From: Marinobacterium sp. xm-d-530 | GTDB lineage: Bacteria; Pseudomonadota; Gammaproteobacteria; Pseudomonadales; Balneatricaceae | Assembly (NCBI GenBank): GCA_949499045.1 | Contig: CATEEE010000218.1 | Span: 1-15,556, forward strand | Length of the DNA: 15,556 nt | Direction of reading: 5' to 3' | Part shown: piece after piece, positions 14,294 through 15,556 of the stretch | Position numbering within the stretch: position 1 is the first letter of the stretch | How the letters are laid out: every line of letters starts with the position of its first letter | Made by a program: the position numbers and the translations under genes | Notes under the pieces: model-generated | What the model was told of the DNA's origin: nothing | The model's database searches: none | What the model saw: only the letters and a program-made list of their open reading frames with translations

Positions 14294-15294
14294 TGCTGTA
14301 ACTCGTTAATGAGCGCCATCAGTTCAATGGGTAAGCCCTTCTGCTGACTGATGACGGTCTCTAGGGGTGTAGTTCTGACTGCGCCGCTTGTTACACCGAC
14401 TAATACGTCTGTTTGGCCTCCAAGCAGAGAATGAATGGCACAGTTACCCAAAGTGGCTGCTAGCAATCGGTCATGAGCTGTTGGTTTTCCGCCGCGCTGT
14501 AGATGACCCAAGACACAGACTCTAGGGTCTTCACCGAGCTGTCTCATCTCTTCAGATAGTTGATAAGACCAGCCACCCTTACCAGCTTCTGCAACAACAA
14601 TGATGCCACTGGAGCCAATACCCTCTTTGCGACGCTGTGCTAATTGCTGACTAATATCAGAAATATCAGATTGGTGCTCTGGAACAATCACCATTTCAGC
14701 CCCAGCAGCAATAGCAACGTGGCAGGCCAGCAGACCATAGTTACGACCCATCACTTCAACTAAGAAGTGTCGATCATGTGAATAAGCAGTGTCACTGATT
14801 TTATCGATACCCTCGACGGCGGTCGTAACGGCGGTATCAAACCCTATACTGTCATCTGTACCGAAGATGTCGTTATCAATCGTGCCTGGAAGGCCAATAA
14901 CAGGTAATGAGAACTCACTGTACAGTGCATGAGCACCTGATAGGGAGCCATCGCCACCAATAACCACTAATGCTTGAATGTTATGTTTACAGAGAATATC
15001 GAATGCGCGTTGTCGTGTAGTAGGTTCATGGAACTCCAGGCAGCGTGCACTCTTTAAATAGGTCCCGCCTCTATGACAGAGACCACTGACACTTTTGGAG
15101 TTAAGTGTTTCGAAATCCTCATTTAACAAACCAGTGTAACCCCGATGTATACCCACAACTTCAATACCAAAAGAGGTCGCGGTTCTGACCAATGATCGAA
15201 TGGCGGGATTCATTCCCGGTGAATCACCCCCACTGGTTAAGATGGCAATTTTAGAAAATGAGGTCACATGAGAGTACTGAGGTAATTGATACAT
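14290..15294 (-). CDS. pfkA: ATP-dependent 6-phosphofructokinase
   Basis: The enzyme phosphorylates fructose 6-phosphate to fructose 1,6-bisphosphate in glycolysis; the active form is normally a cytosolic tetramer. The 334-residue protein has the nucleotide loop ILTSGGDSPGMN (18-29), GGDGS (113-117), the catalytic TIDND (138-142; base D140), the substrate-binding HFLVEVMGR (176-184) and HLQRGGKPTAHDR (264-276). Gly at position 115 and Gly at position 137 before TIDND are the residues expected of ATP-using rather than pyrophosphate-using enzymes. I chose the ATG at 15294 because GGA lies about eight bases upstream. A TTG at 15318 would add eight residues with no better signal. Either form carries a short N-terminal extension (MYQLPQYSHVTSFS) absent from E. 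coli PfkA (320 residues). It is convergent with gloC and divergent from an rRNA operon promoter. Confidence 0.95.
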   Translation of the reverse strand: MYQLPQYSHVTSFSKIAILTSGGDSPGMNPAIRSLVRTATSFGIEVVGIHRGYTGLLNEDFETLNSKSVSGLCHRGGTYLKSARCLEFHEPTTRQRAFDILCKHNIQALVVIGGDGSLSGAHALYSEFSLPVIGLPGTIDNDIFGTDDSIGFDTAVTTAVEGIDKISDTAYSHDRHFLVEVMGRNYGLLACHVAIAAGAEMVIVPEHQSDISDISQQLAQRRKEGIGSSGIIVVAEAGKGGWSYQLSEEMRQLGEDPRVCVLGHLQRGGKPTAHDRLLAATLGNCAIHSLLGGQTDVLVGVTSGAVRTTPLETVISQQKGLPIELMALINELQH

Positions 15295-15431
15295 AAAGAG
15301 TCCAAAAGTGCTTACCAATAAATACTAGCGATAATTTGAGTAAAAAATGAGCAAAAAAACCGAGTTTTTGTACAGTTAATGATCAGTTTTAATCTTTTTA
15401 TTAAAAAAGTGAAAAAAACCCAAAATAGACG
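15295..15431. other. A/T-rich spacer between pfkA and the rRNA promoter
   Basis: No gene is seen here. The minus-strand side must hold the pfkA promoter, but I cannot place a clear -35/-10 pair (TAGTAT near 15321-15326 is one candidate). The right half (about 15386-15426) is a run of A- and T-tracts, including CTTTTT-ATTA-AAAAAG at 15394-15409 and AAAAAAA at 15412-15418. This fits an UP element that binds the RNA polymerase alpha subunits just ahead of the rRNA promoter. Confidence 0.6.
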
Positions 15432-15459
15432 TTGACCCTAAGTCTAATAAAGGTAATAT
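15432..15459 (+). promoter_or_regulatory. rRNA operon promoter (P1-like)
   Basis: TTGACC (15432-15437) and TAATAT (15454-15459) are 16 bases apart, a spacing often seen at rRNA promoters. A C-rich discriminator (ACGCACCTCGC) follows and A-tracts precede, the features that give growth-rate and stringent control in gammaproteobacteria. Transcription should begin near 15466-15468. Confidence 0.8.
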
Positions 15460-15468
15460 ACGCACCTC

Positions 15469-15556
15469 GCTTGAGACGAGTACTCAAGCAGCCACCAAGA
15501 GATCGGTGGCACGCTCTTTAACAATTAATCAGGTAATGCGTGTGGGCGCTTGTTGA
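15469..15556 (+). ncRNA. rRNA operon leader with boxB, boxA and boxC antitermination signals, partial
   Basis: This is the 5' leader of an rRNA precursor that continues past the window. A first hairpin, GCTTGAG-N7-CTCAAGC (15469-15489), begins at the expected transcript start. Next comes the boxB-like hairpin GCCACC-N8-GGTGGC (15491-15510), then boxA CGCTCTTTAACA (15512-15523), nearly identical to the E. coli rrn boxA that recruits NusB/NusE. A boxC-like GTGTGGGCGCTTG (15540-15552) follows. The order boxB-boxA-boxC is that of rrn leaders. The 16S-23S spacer carries similar boxes, but no 16S gene precedes this site. The 16S gene is expected within roughly 100-200 bases to the right. Confidence 0.85.

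Noticed and set aside
15491..15556. boxB/boxA as a 16S-23S spacer rather than an operon leader
   Set aside because: The preceding 15 kb hold protein genes and no 16S sequence, and a promoter lies directly upstream.

Overview
The window looks like a chromosomal segment of a marine-type gammaproteobacterium, possibly Oceanospirillales-like. The lineage is an inference from gene families only: a YcbL/GloC-type hydrolase, a PbpG-type endopeptidase, a HexR-like regulator, and an rRNA leader with an enterobacterial-style boxA. No genus can be fixed from the sequence alone. Base composition looks even throughout. I see no insertion sequence, phage gene, CRISPR array, tRNA or other sign of a recent island.

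Left part (1-4868): a truncated EamA/DMT permease gene lies behind putA on the minus strand. putA encodes a trifunctional-length but RHH-less (type B) proline-catabolic enzyme. An Lrp/AsnC-family regulator diverges from putA and is the probable proline-responsive regulator. The divergent region carries three AT-rich inverted repeats.

Centre (4869-11360): a five-gene ABC importer operon of the branched-chain amino acid (HAAT) family in the order livJ-livG-livF-livH-livM. It has a strong hairpin terminator inside the operon after the binding-protein gene and another after livM. A GlxA-type AraC-family regulator gene follows on the same strand. The liv upstream region holds a TATAAT box inside a 15-nt sequence that is also present, exactly, at the putA promoter. 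It also holds a TGGT-N3-ACCA palindrome of the FadR/PdhR operator type. Together these suggest that proline breakdown and amino-acid (or related solute) uptake are wired into shared regulation.

Right part (11361-15556): a small charged-protein gene with a perfect Shine-Dalgarno and a HexR-like RpiR/SIS regulator are on the minus strand. Divergent to the regulator are pbpG (PBP7-type endopeptidase) and gloC (YcbL-type glyoxalase II). gloC converges with pfkA (ATP-dependent 6-phosphofructokinase), and their stop codons overlap. The divergent hexR/pbpG spacer contains two strong inverted repeats. The window ends in the promoter and leader of an rRNA operon (A-tract UP region, TTGACC/TAATAT promoter, boxB hairpin, boxA, boxC). 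The 16S gene should begin shortly beyond the right edge.

Most genes are ordinary. The points of interest are regulatory: promoter-embedded palindromes, the shared putA/liv element, the intra-operon terminator and the rrn leader. I did not find evidence for an undescribed multi-gene system.
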